From Cladochytrium replicatum (Eukaryota > Chytridiomycota > Chytridiomycetes > Cladochytriales > Cladochytriaceae), in assembly GCA_025526935.1 (NCBI GenBank), contig JAHLKD010000031.1, forward strand, positions 124,001-188,000: a stretch of DNA of 64,000 nucleotides, in the 5' to 3' direction. The translations under genes and the position numbers were made by a program. The notes beneath the pieces are model-generated. The model saw nothing but the letters and a program-made list of their open reading frames with translations, ran no database searches and was not told the DNA's origin. Position 1 is the first letter of the stretch. Every line of letters begins with the position of its first letter. Of the stretch, positions 1-11,961 are shown piece after piece.

Positions 1-1171
1 GTTCGGCGGCGTCATAGATCGACTTCCGAATCCGAATCAGAGGATAAACGCAAAAAGAAAAAACGGAAGAACGATGATAGGAATAGCTTCTCCCGAAAGA
101 GGCACAATCACGAGCATCGTTAAATCATCGATGGGTGTCATCCGATCGGCCCAACTAGTGTTTGAGGTCAACAATGCATTATTTGACTTACTTCGGTTTG
201 GACTTGGTATCATATCATACATAATAAAAAGATTGTATTGATGAAATGGCAAGTTTAGCCATTTTGCAGAACAGTTATACAACATCCCTGAGCTTGCTGC
301 TTCAATGTGCAGATGTATCGGCGTGCAGCTGCTTTTCGAAAGTTGAACCCACCAGCAGTTGATATGTTCGAACCAATCACCAAGAGCGGGACACATATCA
401 TGAGTTTTTTGGACGTGGTTCGAAGGCACACCGGATCCTATCTTTTACGGATGTTCAGGGATCAGGCCAAGGCATTGGGTGCTAGGTGGCCAGTTGGCTG
501 GATTCATGAATAGAAGGACACTCCATTCCTCAACAGCGTGACCTCAAATTTCTCGCCCAATAAGCCCAACGAAGCGAGGATGTTTATTTATCATAGTTTC
601 TCCAAAATCAACGGCATGCTACATAGCGAACGCCGACATTGTTCGACAGATTGCGATTTCTCGGATGACGGAGTTTTCAAAGATGGGGTCGAGACGCTTT
701 GAGATGCAAGGGATTCTGCTGCCACACGGAGGAAAGGCGAAGGGATGCCGCCGTCGAAACATTACTGAAAGGGAAGGAATGCAGACCGATGTCCTGAAGG
801 ATAATGACCTGTTTGTGGCAAATCAAGGCCGCAGCAGCAAGTTCAAAGATAAACACTGCAATCCACTGCAAAGTTCCCAAGAATGGAACACTGGAGCAGT
901 TTGCACGATCCAGACGGTGGCTGACTGGTTATTTAGGATACATGCATATCAAGTTCAAACCGGATTGGCGTGATTGGTGACCTATGGAAACGCTTGAAAT
1001 TAGTAGCGTCGCGTGTTCCATTTCCGGCCATTGCGTGGCTGCACGACATCGTGGGATTTAAAGGCCAGCGCGCTACATAGGGTCATTCGTCGTCGTAGAG
1101 TTTACCATAGAATCAAACCGCTTGCATAGACGATCAGGTAGAGCTGCCTTAAAGATCCTATCTTGGAAGTA
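1..1171. other. left-edge region without a supported gene
   Basis: Several short open frames exist on both strands. None shows a recognisable motif, a good start with intron support, or a natural amino-acid composition. It may be flank or the end of a gene that lies further left. Confidence 0.4.
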
Positions 1172-1471
1172 CTAACAAACAACATCTTGAAGCCTCATGA
1201 ACCCCTTGTCGACCATCCCGCCCAACATCCGCACCTTCCTCTTCCGTCGCACAGCGTCCACTATCGTGCGAAACAACGCTGAGTCTTCACCCACGAGAAC
1301 TAGGTCCGCGATAGCACTTGGTCGGAACACTGTACGCAAACAAGAATCTTCGTCGATCACTATAGCGAGGATCAAGCCCATGCGAACGTCAGATGCAACG
1401 ATGCAAAAGGCATCTATAATGTTCGGATCAGTAATGGGAACTGGTGTGGTTGTGGGGTTGATTTCTGAGCT
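1172..1471 (-). other. uncharacterised open segment, possible gene remnant
   Basis: About 99 codons are open on the minus strand between a TGA near 1472 and a TAG at about 1172, with an internal ATG at 1381. The composition is protein-like (DAFCIVASDVRMGL, then VLVGEDSALFRTIVDAVRR and a basic end). No intron donor or further exon could be joined convincingly, and no family is recognised. It could be the last exon of a small gene, a remnant, or chance. Confidence 0.2.
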
Positions 1472-1685
1472 TCATTGAGGGAGCATACAAGATGGTCTGC
1501 TTTTTTACCCATGACTGCTGTTTTCTTAATATCAGTTTATTATTTCGTATGTCCAAACGAGGCTTATGCACACCTTACAGGCAAGAGGACTCTTGGACAT
1601 ATTATGACAACATCGATACTTTTCAGTCTGACGTCCGCTATTTAACAAGGATGATAAACCAGGACTGAGCGTCTCCCTTTTTCCA

Positions 1686-3892
1686 TCATTCGATCGCAAC
1701 ACTCTCTAGGTAGCTCACCGACGTAGCCAAAAGTTCACTCGGCAACGTTGATCCACCAGCTTCTCCAGGCTTCATATCCAGCAGTATGATCAAAACTCCT
1801 TTGATCACCGATTCAAGACCAATAAACCGCGGAGAAGGAATACTAACAAAAAGCTTCCTCCACTGACGCAAATCTTTCGCTTTCATTCGATTTACCAACT
1901 GCCCATTGAATGTATCTTCACTCAGCGACATTTCAATGCGAGTCTTGGTTAGCCTTGGGGGCAGCATGAGCTCGAGCGCTATGATCACGCATCCCACCGC
2001 AAAATCTTCTTCCTCCAAGCTAGACATATGATTAGACTTGATCGCATCCGTTATAATGGCTTCGTTGATTCCGATCAGCCTTGCAAAGTGCGCCTTACGA
2101 GCGATGGATCGGTCCCTGAATACGTTCACCACTCGCTGAAGATTTTCGGAAGGAAGAGCACACTCTGTGCGATCTTCAAGTTCTTGGAGCAGACCTCGTA
2201 ACCACAGCTTCATCAAGCGATGTTGGACCGGGATGTCTCCAATCAACTGCTCCCACGCTTCTATAGCAACATCTCCATCCTCTAGTTTCGCTTTGTGGAA
2301 CTTAAGCTCACGTGAAGTTGGCAAACAAGGATTTTTCATACCAGTTACGCCGCCGTTTAGGAGCGAAATGAACACATTCCCGCAAGCAACAATTTCTCTG
2401 ATGAGAGTGTCATGGTTCACAGACATACTCTGGTTACAGCTTGTTAGTTCCGTGAATGCAAGCCGAAGGTGGCTCCAATGTTACCTTTTCTGGCCCCTTT
2501 TCTGCTTCGTTAGTCACTTCGATCATCCGTGTTCCACTCTCCTGTACTTCAGTCTTCGTCCTTTTGGGTCCGTAATCTTTCTGCTTTTCGACGATTCCCT
2601 TAGAGACACATTTATAAGAACATGGTGAAATATAACTCGAAGGATGAAACCTGTTCAACTGCGTCTAAAGCCCTCCGCATTTCATCAAAGTTGCCACGTT
2701 TGTCAAACTTAGTGGTGCTCGAGAGCGGCTCATCAAGAATCATGGTTTGATCGCTCTCCATCTTGTGAATATGCATTGTCGGAGTTCGATCGCTCTCTTG
2801 CGCTCGCACCACTTGCACTGTTGACGTTGCAGCCACTTGATCTGACTTTTGTACTTGGAGAGCTCCATCCATCAGCACGGCTGCGACCATGGGATTGCGC
2901 TCACAGAGCTTCTTGAAGAGTTCTGCATCGTCTGTTTCTTCATCATCCAGTTTCTTAATCTCATCCGCTCCACTCATGTCGTTTGGAGCACGATCCATCA
3001 ATTCGTACCATGAATCCTTCATCAACACCTTCGTGTGGCGGGTTAAGTCCAAGGTGATCTCGATGTTCTCAACCGGTTTAGTGGGCAACAGTGTCGGGGA
3101 ACGGTTGTGGTGCTCCAAGTCACCGGCGTCGGACACACCTGATGATTCCAGCACACCAGGGCTCGGTAAAAATAGATCTTGCATGGAAACAACAGCAGCC
3201 GCCCTCTTTCGCAGCAGCTTCTTTGCTGTGTAAAATGCAAACGTTCCGTCGTCCTCAGTTTCCACTTCTTCATTTTCTGTGTTGATAAAGAAGATAAATT
3301 GATCGTCAGATTCAACTCGATAGTTGGGCATGGTAGAAAGCTCCAGAATCGACTGGTTCTTGCGCTCGTCTGACACACCATCGAGTGATATCTTGAAGTT
3401 CTCCTTATCTTGAATTCGACGTTCATACTGAGGAGAGATCTTTCTGGTCGCGGTAGTAGAAAGCAGGGTTTCGTGATGGATATTTGAACTGGCCATCCAC
3501 GGGCTGTAAGGATTGCTGGAAGCTCTCCGAGGCTGACCTGATAGTCCTGAGATCTGAGGTGCTGTTGTGTCTGCAGGATCTTGTGAGAACCGTCGGTCTG
3601 TAGATGCGTTCCGATAAAAGTCCGGCAGGGTGATGATCTGGCCATGTGTTGGTGTAGTGGAGGTACGCCGTTCATATTTCTTCATCTCCCAAGAGTAAAA
3701 CTGACTTAGGTCAGCTTGCAGAGGTCGAGGAGGATGGTCCAAAGTCTCCCAGGCCATAGGGGGCTCATTCCTATTCCTCTTGCTCTGTTGGTCCTGAGCC
3801 AATGATGCCAGTCCAGCACACCCATTGCGGTCATTGTCTAGAGTAGCACGAGTGTTGGGACCTCTAAACTCTGCCCGTGAAGGTCGATCCAT
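1686..3892 (-). CDS. orphan protein of 699 residues, function unknown
   Basis: I do not recognise this protein. The model is complement(join(1686..2429,2485..2598,2651..3892)), which closes in frame at 700 codons. Both introns are typical: 52 bp (2599-2650) and 55 bp (2430-2484), the second with an ACTAAC branch site. The start is the ATG at 3892. Residues 1-200 are polar and disordered. The middle is acidic and charged (FFINTENEEVETEDD; KKLDDEETDDAELFKKL). The last 250 residues are helical and mostly neutral, with leucine-rich stretches such as VIIALELMLPP and VIKGVLIILLDM. No signal peptide or obvious membrane span is seen. It lies 104 bp downstream of the ABCA stop codon on the same strand. 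The gene structure is well supported; the function is not. Confidence 0.7.
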
Positions 3893-3996
3893 CGCGAGTG
3901 GTCGTGTGCAATGAGCTTAACGTGCCGAGCAACGCCGGGCTTCCCAAAACGGAACGGGGTCGTGAGAAGATTTTACAAGCTCGTGTTATTATGGCT

Positions 3997-6900
3997 TTAC
4001 ATCAGTGCATCAGACTCACTGGCTTCATTCTCTCCACCCTCCTCTTGAGTCTTTGCTATGTTCAAAAAAACTGTCTCGAGCGTCGCTCTGGCAAGGCTGT
4101 ACTCCCCGAAAATCCCGTCCTTCCTCCCTCTTTCCAAATCTTCAAATGAGCGAGACAACGGTTCAGCGTCGGACGCTGGAACAGCCCATTCCCACACGGG
4201 TCTGAATGAATCTGCATTGGCTAACGCAGAAGGAAACCGGGCAGTGACCCATTGTCGGACAGCCTCCTCGCCGCGTGCGCCGGAAACCGGAATTTGTAGA
4301 ATGTAATTCTTCCCAAAGCGTGCCTTGAGCTGAGCGGGCGACCCGACACATTGCTGCCGTCCAGATACCTGCAATAGCATGAGCAGTTGTCGACAGATGC
4401 AACAGATAAATTACCATTATGGTGATTCTTGTTGACAAAAAGTCGGTTTCCTCCAGGAAATGACTTGTCAACAATGTTGCAGTTCCTTCGCGCGACTCTT
4501 CGATGAGTGCCCACATTTTCTTGCGCGATACGGGATCCAATCTACTCGCAAATGATCAGGGTTGGACGGATTATCTGTCAACGCACTTACCCAGTTGTCG
4601 GCTCGTCCAAAACTTGCACTGCTGGTTTTCCTAACGCAGCAACGGAATAGGATACCTTACGCCTTGAGCCTCCACTCAACTCATCGACAAACTTGTTGAG
4701 ATGGGGCGTGAGTCCCAGCACGCGGATAAATCGATCTATTTGCGCATTTGCATTTTGAGAAGGCCGGAGCTGTGAAAGAAGCCACAAGTGTTCGCGCGTT
4801 GTAAGTTTGGGCCAAAGCGCATCAAACTGGGGGCAGTAGCCCAAGTTGCTTGATCCGCTGATCGGATGACGCTGACCTAGAATTCGAATTTCACCGCTTG
4901 TTGGCGCAAGAGATCCAACGATGGCTGAGAGGAGCGAACTTTTACCGCTCCCATTCGGTCTAATCGGCACGATAGTGTCAACTCAAAGCAACACTTGTTC
5001 CTGACGACTTACCCAACAAGCGAACAGATCTGTCCTTGATCAACGCCTAAACTAGCGTGCGAAACGGCTAGTTTTCCATCCCATTCAATCTTTTTGGATT
5101 TTGGATCCGGATAGTCATATCGAACGGTTACGTCCGAAACGATCATCGCATCCTCCTCATCCTTTGCCATATCACGAACTCGTTCTCGCTCTTGGAGAAC
5201 GTCTTCGGGAATGGCCGAGCTGCTCTGTGGCACCTCAGGGATCTCCGGCTTGAATCTAAAAAACCTCACAATCGATCTCCAGAACGTCTTCCTCGCATGA
5301 GTTCTGTAGACCCACTCAGAGTGCCGCGGCATCGCGAATGAAAAGAGAAAAGCCCACAGCACGCAGTGGAAGACCATGGCGAGTAGAGCGAAGCGCATTG
5401 GGAGCTGCGGGTTGAAGTAATCCGACACAGTCAACGGGGGAATTATTCCGAAAACCACAAGGAGGTGAACGAGGAACAGGCAAATAAGGTTGGCGACAGG
5501 AGGGTAGAGTGGGAACACAACCGAGTAGAGCTGGTGGGATGCAAAGAAACCGTCGATGTCCCCCGACGCGAGGGCAGCGAAAAATAGAAAGATGGGTAAA
5601 AACATCAGGAATGAAAATGTCCACGAGATCGACGCGAGACCTTCTTCACTATTAAAAAGCTGAGAAATCAGCACTTTAAACAGCGGCAATTAGATATCTG
5701 CTCATTGAAAAAATTCGTTTCTTCTCAACTTACGTGCCATCGCCACGATTGAAACTGCAAATAAAATGATTGTAAGACAGAACATTGGAGCGGCCGCACC
5801 GGAAAACGAGGGGACGTTGCTGAAACCAATGAGCGCTGCCAGAAGGACCAAGATTCCTGGCATGATGAACGAGCTCTTTGCAGCCCAGCTCGCAATCCAA
5901 TACACAGATGTCGGGAGTCCCATCAAGTCGAGCTGTTGAAGAGTACCGAGTTTACGTTCACGAACATATTCAGATCCGGCAAACTGCACATACGTGCCAA
6001 ACAGCAACATAGGGAGGTAGTAGATCGCAATGAGTCCAAGCGAATCCACACCTTCCCCATCACCGCTACTCCCTGGATATTGCGGAGCGTCTTTGATCGG
6101 CTTCTCTAACAGTCCGTATGATGTCAGCAAAAGCGGCGCATGGGGATTGAGTGCCTTGTTGATAAGATTGGACTGCACGTTGAGTGCGATCCCGGGTGCG
6201 TGAACGAATGATTCGTTGAAGTATATCACAGCATCAACATTGAGCACTCGTTTTTCGTCTAAAACTGAACCGACAGAGGTTTCCAGATCTCGTGCCCACG
6301 TTAAGCTTCCATCCTCTTTCTGGTTTCGCCATGCAGTTGCCTGAAATCCTCCAATCTGGGGAGCGTGCTGATCCAACCAAGCATCAAGTGGTTTCCAGCC
6401 CTCAGTCTGATCTGTCAACGACTCGAGTGGGACGCCAAGTGCGCCATGTAAACTCGAAAGACCTGGAAGAAGGTCGACAGGTGTGTTTCCAGCTGGTGAA
6501 TCACGTTCGCTGAAAAGCAGCTTCAGATCCAGATCATTGTACAGATCGTAGTAAGATATTGAGACGGTTTCCAGATTTCTGGTCTCCAAATTTCCACGCT
6601 TCTGCATCGTGAACTCGTGGTTGTCGCAGACTTCTGTGATTTGGATTAGATAATTGGATAGGTTTGCATTTCGCAGCACGGAGCATCCGTTCGAAACAGC
6701 GAGATCAACGACTGCAGTCGAGCCTGATCCGGCTAAGGAGGAGAAAAAGACGACAACGAGCCAGCTTAGGAGGGGTCCAATTAAAACGTTGAAGAGGCCA
6801 TTGCGCACTCGGAACAATACAACGAGGTTGACGTATGTCAAAGTAGCGAGCTGTCTGAAGTACAATCCTAATTGCGACATCAGTAGAGCTTCGTCTAGAG

Positions 6901-9513
6901 TCGAATAAAGGTGTACCTAATGTTGACTTATGCTCCGTCGTTGACAAAAGAGGTTCGCTTTCTGCATTTCCAATCCCCGAATGGCCGTTGTTTTCTTCCG
7001 AGGCTGCACCTTCTCCTTCTGTCCGCACAAAGACTTCTTCCAAGCTTGGCATCGAAAGGGAATACACCACCCCTTCCTTCTCCAAGTCTCGCAAGAATCC
7101 TGCGTCAACATGGTCCAACTCCCACCGCTGCTCAAATCTGTGATCAGCCGAATTTATGGAAGTGCGAGCCAGTCTGGCTGACGGTGCCCCATTGAGAGGG
7201 TGTGAATAGGAACGTGCAACAATATCGTCAATTTTCCTGTCTGACTCAAGCATGTACCCAACGTTGAAACGCTTCTTGAGGAAGAACGAAGTCCCCAGGC
7301 ACCGAAGCCGACCCTACCCAATCAATAACTGGTCAGATATCATATGTGCATGCGAAAAGCACACGTGTTACCGTAGACAGTACGGCTTTGCGATCCGCAA
7401 GGTCTGCTTCATCCATGTGATGTGTTGTTAGCAGTGTGAGACGGTTTTCTTTGTTCGATCGGAGAACCTCCCACAAACGTTGACGATTGCGGGGATCTAG
7501 CCCGCTTGATGGTTCATCCAGGATCAGGATTGAAGGGTCAGACACAAGAGCTATTGCGACCATCAGCCTCCTCTTCTCTCCTGAGGATTATTGTTCTTTA
7601 GGTGAAACCAAGCAAATCAACGAGATAACATACCGCCTGATAACTTTTCTGCTGCTGTGTCTGCCTTGTCGCTAAGGTTAACTTTTGCAAGAAGTTCTTC
7701 TCCAGCTTTAACACCCTTAAGCATCCCCCAAATGGTTACATGCTCCTTGGCGGTCAAGGTTTCAAAGATGATATTGTTCTGGTTGACGAAGCCGACACGT
7801 TGACGAATGGACGCGGCATCCGTCCGGACGTCTTTTCCGTAAACTATGGCAGTCCCGCGAGTGGGTTGAACGACACCAGTGATTAGGTTGAGAACTGTAG
7901 TTTTGCCCGCTCCATTGAATCCAAGGAGGGCAAATATCTCTCCAGTGAACAGGTTGAAAGAAAGATTGTCAACAGCCACCAGTTTTCCGTACTCTTTTCG
8001 AAGATGCTGAAGCTTAATCGCAATGGGAAGGTGCTTCGGCTCCGGCTCAATGTCATTGCTTGGTTCCTCTGATGCATCGTTCGACGGGTCCGAGCTCTCA
8101 GATTGTTCCTGATTCCTTGGATCGAGGAAGAAGTCCCAACGCTTTCCACCACCTAGATCGATGGGTGCCACAGTATCGATGTAAATCGCCAAAATCAAGT
8201 ATATGACACACAGGATAATCAGGGTGAAGCAGTACTTGTAAGCATTCGACTCGAAAAAGTGATCCCAAGATAATCCCACTCCTGGCTGAAGCTTATACAT
8301 CTCTTCGTCTAATGCGGCTACAAAGGCGATGGGGTAGCAGACCAACCCGAACCAGAACCGGGCAGACACGTCAACACTCAGCAGATCAAGAACCGGTATG
8401 ATGAATGGTGTAAAGAAGCTCAGCATTCCAACTGCCGCAAGTGCTCCGCGTGTTGTTTTCAAAATCGTCGACAGGAGTAGTGCAAAGGCGATGTTGCAAA
8501 ACTGAAGGCCAACGAAAAGCAGTGAGATGAGCGTAAACGAAGCATAGGGCATCACAAGCTTCCAGTACACGCAGGCTGGGGCAACTCCGGAGCCAACTGT
8601 TCCTACGCAGAATGTCAAGAGCCACGAAATCGTCCAAGCGGCGGGTTGGACTCCTTGGATAAACATCGTCAGACGAACCTTCGATTCCTTCTCACGCACA
8701 ACCGTTGCAACGATGATGATTAGATAGGAAAGAGCAGACGAAACAACCGTTATGTCGAGGAAGTATCTCCCCGCAGGTGGGACTCGGCTGTAAGTAATCG
8801 GCGGGAAACGAAGAGTTTCCGTAAGAAGGTTGCGATTGAGTCCCAATAGCTCATCATCAAGAGCTTGCTGAAGAAACAATAACCCACTGTTCAGGTAAAA
8901 CCGCGAGGAGCAACCCGACGGCCCTCTGAGCCGACACGCAGCCCGATCCTTTTGATCATCGAAAAGCTCGGGACCCTCTCCACTTTGCATAAGCAGAGTA
9001 TAGTTGAACAGATTGCTTTCTGCAAATTCAATTGCAGCCCACACAACGGAGTTGTTCGTTGATCGATGGAAGTTGATCAATTCATTCAAATCGGAAAAGC
9101 CTCTAACGTCCACCCATAAGGGATCAGCAATGCCAGACCTGATCCTATCCGCAACGCGATCCACGATTGAGCGAACGTCGACTCGATTTGGTGTGAATGC
9201 AAGTACAGGCAAAGGAGAAGCAGTCAAATTCGGTGTTGGAAAAGGCCAGACGGGCACTACTTTGCTTCACAACGAAATTAATTGAGCCAAGCTTGGAAGA
9301 TTCAGTCCACACTTACCCGATCACTGGCTTGATTTCGGGCAGCACGATCGGTTCCCAAGGAAAGAGTGTTCTGATGTAGAATGCCAGGAACACAGCGCTG
9401 AGCAGTGGATACACTGTGACCGAGAACAGCAAGCGGTTGTTCCTCCTGAACACCAGGTAATTTTTGTACAGCAATGCCCACAGCTGTCCAGCGAGTATTG
9501 GTGTGTGTGCCAT
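3997..9513 (-). CDS. ABC transporter, ABCA subfamily (full transporter)
   Basis: Nine exons: complement(join(3997..4368,4415..4541,4591..4959,5013..5673,5734..6894,6917..7313,7372..7580,7634..9264,9317..9513)). They give exactly 1708 codons (1707 aa). The layout is TMD1, NBD1, linker, TMD2, NBD2. NBD1 has Walker [10 protein letters not shown] (about residue 512), signature LSGGEKRR (about 607), Walker [10 protein letters not shown] and H-loop [12 protein letters not shown]2 has GPNGSGKSS (about 1420), Q-loop region [19 protein letters not shown] (about 1517), LDEPTTGLDP and TSHFLEETD. Each TMD begins with a membrane segment followed by a large extracytoplasmic loop, as in ABCA proteins. Both ATPase sites look intact. 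ABCA proteins move or flip lipids at internal membranes; the substrate here is unknown. An intron splits the NBD1 signature between LSG and GEKRR. The ATG at 9513 is preferred to an upstream in-frame start at 9591, which would overlap the divergent peptidase gene. Confidence 0.95.
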
Positions 9514-9540
9514 CAACCTCTGCGTGTGCCACACCTTGCT
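9514..9540. promoter_or_regulatory. 27-bp start-to-start gap between divergent genes
   Basis: With the preferred starts (ATG at 9513 on minus, ATG at 9541 on plus) only 27 bp separate the two coding regions. Each gene's promoter and 5' UTR must therefore lie inside the other's first exon, unless undetected upstream non-coding exons exist. No promoter motif is assigned. Confidence 0.4.
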
Positions 9541-11350
9541 ATGCCCACCGAACAAACACCCCTGCTGCGAAATCATCTGCCCGTCCAGCAAGCTCAGGCT
9601 CGCGCGAATGTTTGGATAAAATGGGCATGGCGCTCACTCCTGACGATCCTCGGTGTCACATTCATTCTCGTCGTAGCCGCTGTATTCTCGCCGCTGCCTC
9701 AATGTTCTCAACCGGAAGCTGTTTCAGGTGCGGGTTTACCCTCTGCATTGGAGAACCCAACCAGCCCTTCGGCAAGGACCCTTGCGGAAGCTCTTAGTGG
9801 TGCCGTTCAGATCAACACAGAGGGCTACGATTCGTCTCCCGACAACGCAGACGGGTTTCTGAAGTTGCATGAGTACCTGGAGAAAACCTTCCCCAAGGTT
9901 CACAAGGCGTTCACGAAAGAGGTCGTGAACCGTTTCTCTCTCTTGTTTACACTCGAAGGCTCGGACCCGGGTCTCAAGCCCCTCATGCTCAATGCCCATC
10001 TTGATACCGGTATGCATAAGAGCAACGCAACGTGTCTCTTCACCAGCAACGTATCTCATTCGATATATTCCATTTAGTCCCAGTTGATCCTACAACACTG
10101 GATCGATGGGAGCACGATCCATTGGGAGGTGTAATTGCGGATGATCCCGGTCTCGGGCCTATTGTTCATGGTCGTGGGGCTTTCGATGACAAAGGACAAG
10201 TGATTGCTCAGTTGTTTGCTATGGAAAATTTACTTCCGTTTAAGCCAAAGCGCACCGTCATCCTTGCCTATGGTCACGATGAGGAAACTAGGAACACCGG
10301 CGCCACTGCAATTGCCAATGTCCTACTTGAGCGCTACGGAGTCAACGGGATAGAGTTTCTCGTCGATGAGGGATCACCGTTGATGGAATCATTCAAGGTT
10401 CCGTTAGCTGTGGTTTCAACTGCTGAGAAGGGCCATATTGATATCGAGATTGAAGTTGAGGTCTTGGGAGGTCACTCGTCGTTGCCGCCAAAACACACCA
10501 GCATCGGGATCTTGTCTGAAGCAGTTGTCGAAATCGAGAACAACCCGTTCACGCCTTACCTTTCCGCGGATCATCCACTTGTCCACACGCTGAAGTGTGT
10601 GATTGCTGCTCGGCCAAAGGGCTTGTCGTATACTTCGTACGGACTCCTCAAGCTTCTTTTGAACCTTGGTGGGCCCGGACGAGCAATGATTTTGAAGCTC
10701 ATGCAACCTGTAAATCCGCTCTTTGTTTCTACCGCCGTGACACACCAGGCGGTGACAGTCTTCCGCGGAGGGATCAAGAAGAACGCGCTCCCGGAGACTG
10801 CATTGGTCAACATCAACCATCGCGTTGCCAACCATATGCGCTGTGATGACGTGGTAGAACAGCGTGTTGTCCTCATGAAAAAGATTGCCAAGCGTCATAA
10901 CCTGCAACTCATTGTACTCTCAGACCCTAAGGCGGATCAGCGCATTGTGTATAGTCCCCCAGCTCATCAATTCAGAGGTAACATGTCTTTGATCGTTGCA
11001 TCACGACTCGAACCATCTCCAATGTCTCCCGCCTTTGGACCTGTGTGGGACAACCTTGCCAGTACGATTCGCGGAGTTGCGAAAGCTGATGGAAGTGACG
11101 TACTGGTCTTGCCTGCGGTTATGCCAGCCAACACAGGTATGTCTAATTGAAGCGTATGTTCGACACCTCTTGACCTCTATCATTTCCTGAAGACACCCGA
11201 AGCTACTGGAATCTAACTTCGAACATTTTCCGATTCAATTATGCCAAGAACTTTGATCGAAGCAACCTTCACACTGTGGGTGAGATGGCACCTGTGTCTG
11301 ATCTGTTGCTGGCCGTTCGATTTTTCCAGAGTGTTGTTTTAAACTTTTGA
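9541..11350 (+). CDS. M20 metallopeptidase, vacuolar carboxypeptidase S type
   Basis: Three exons: join(9541..10009,10078..11136,11193..11350), 561 aa. After a short polar tail (MPTEQTPLLRNH) comes one hydrophobic segment at about residues 37-57, fitting a type II membrane anchor. The M20 di-zinc signatures follow in order: LNAHLDTVP (split by intron 1), GRGAFDDKG, GHDEETRNTGA carrying the catalytic Glu, VDEGS, GGHSS in the lid domain, and near the C terminus PANTDTRSYWNLT and LHTVGE. This matches carboxypeptidase S of yeast and animal PM20D1, which hydrolyse short peptides or N-acyl amino acids. The vacuolar or secretory location is inferred from the anchor. The ATG at 9541 is favoured; another in-frame ATG lies at 9505. 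The gene is divergent from the ABCA transporter with 27 bp between start codons. Confidence 0.93.
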
Positions 11351-11961
11351 TCGAACTTTCAGAGTTTATGCAAGTTTCCTCATGTTGTAAATGACATTCT
11401 TCTTGAAGCCCAGTAGCGGACACTCGTTTGGTACATTTTCCCTCTGGCTTTGCTCCCGTGTAGCATCAAGGTCCGGTTGATTGTGCTCTTAGACCCTACC
11501 TTCTTGATTTCAAGAGGAGACCGGCTGCTGAGACCGCGAAAGGGTATCTCGGAGTAGCAGAATCCACCATATTGTTACTCTACATTCATTTGAATTTGAA
11601 TCAAATCTTGAAAATCTTGTTTGTAGAATATTCACTTCATTCATGATTGTGATTCAGAATAACAGCTATGTTCATTTCCTGCCCCCGATGAACGGGTCAT
11701 CCTCTACGGTGATATCGGTTCCGACGACCGTGATCTCGTGTTGTAGTGCCTTAGTTTGCGTGTATGGCAGATTCTTGCCAGTCATTTGTGCAAGATCCTT
11801 GGTTCAGGAGCATGAGTGTTGCCAATTGCTTCTCGTATGCATTTTGATGTTGCAATTCAGGTCGGTGGCAGTGGCACGTTTCCAACTCACCACCTACCAC
11901 TGCCACCCTACCCGCAACAACCAATGAATGGTCGCCGGTACCCTCTCGTGGCGCGGCTTTG
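11351..11961. other. intergenic region without a gene
   Basis: This spans the 3' flank of the peptidase gene and the 5' flank of the PPR gene. It is AT-rich around 11570-11650. No RNA gene, repeat or coding exon is evident. Confidence 0.5.

Noticed and set aside
1686-2658. Treating the 246-codon frame and the 74-codon frame as separate genes
   Set aside because: Two ordinary introns join them to the frame starting at 3892 with exact phase, one with a perfect branch site.
9505-9591. Upstream start codons that would make the ABCA and peptidase genes overlap
   Set aside because: The added residues have no family similarity, whereas the ATGs at 9513 and 9541 give normal N termini. They were not adopted, though they cannot be excluded.
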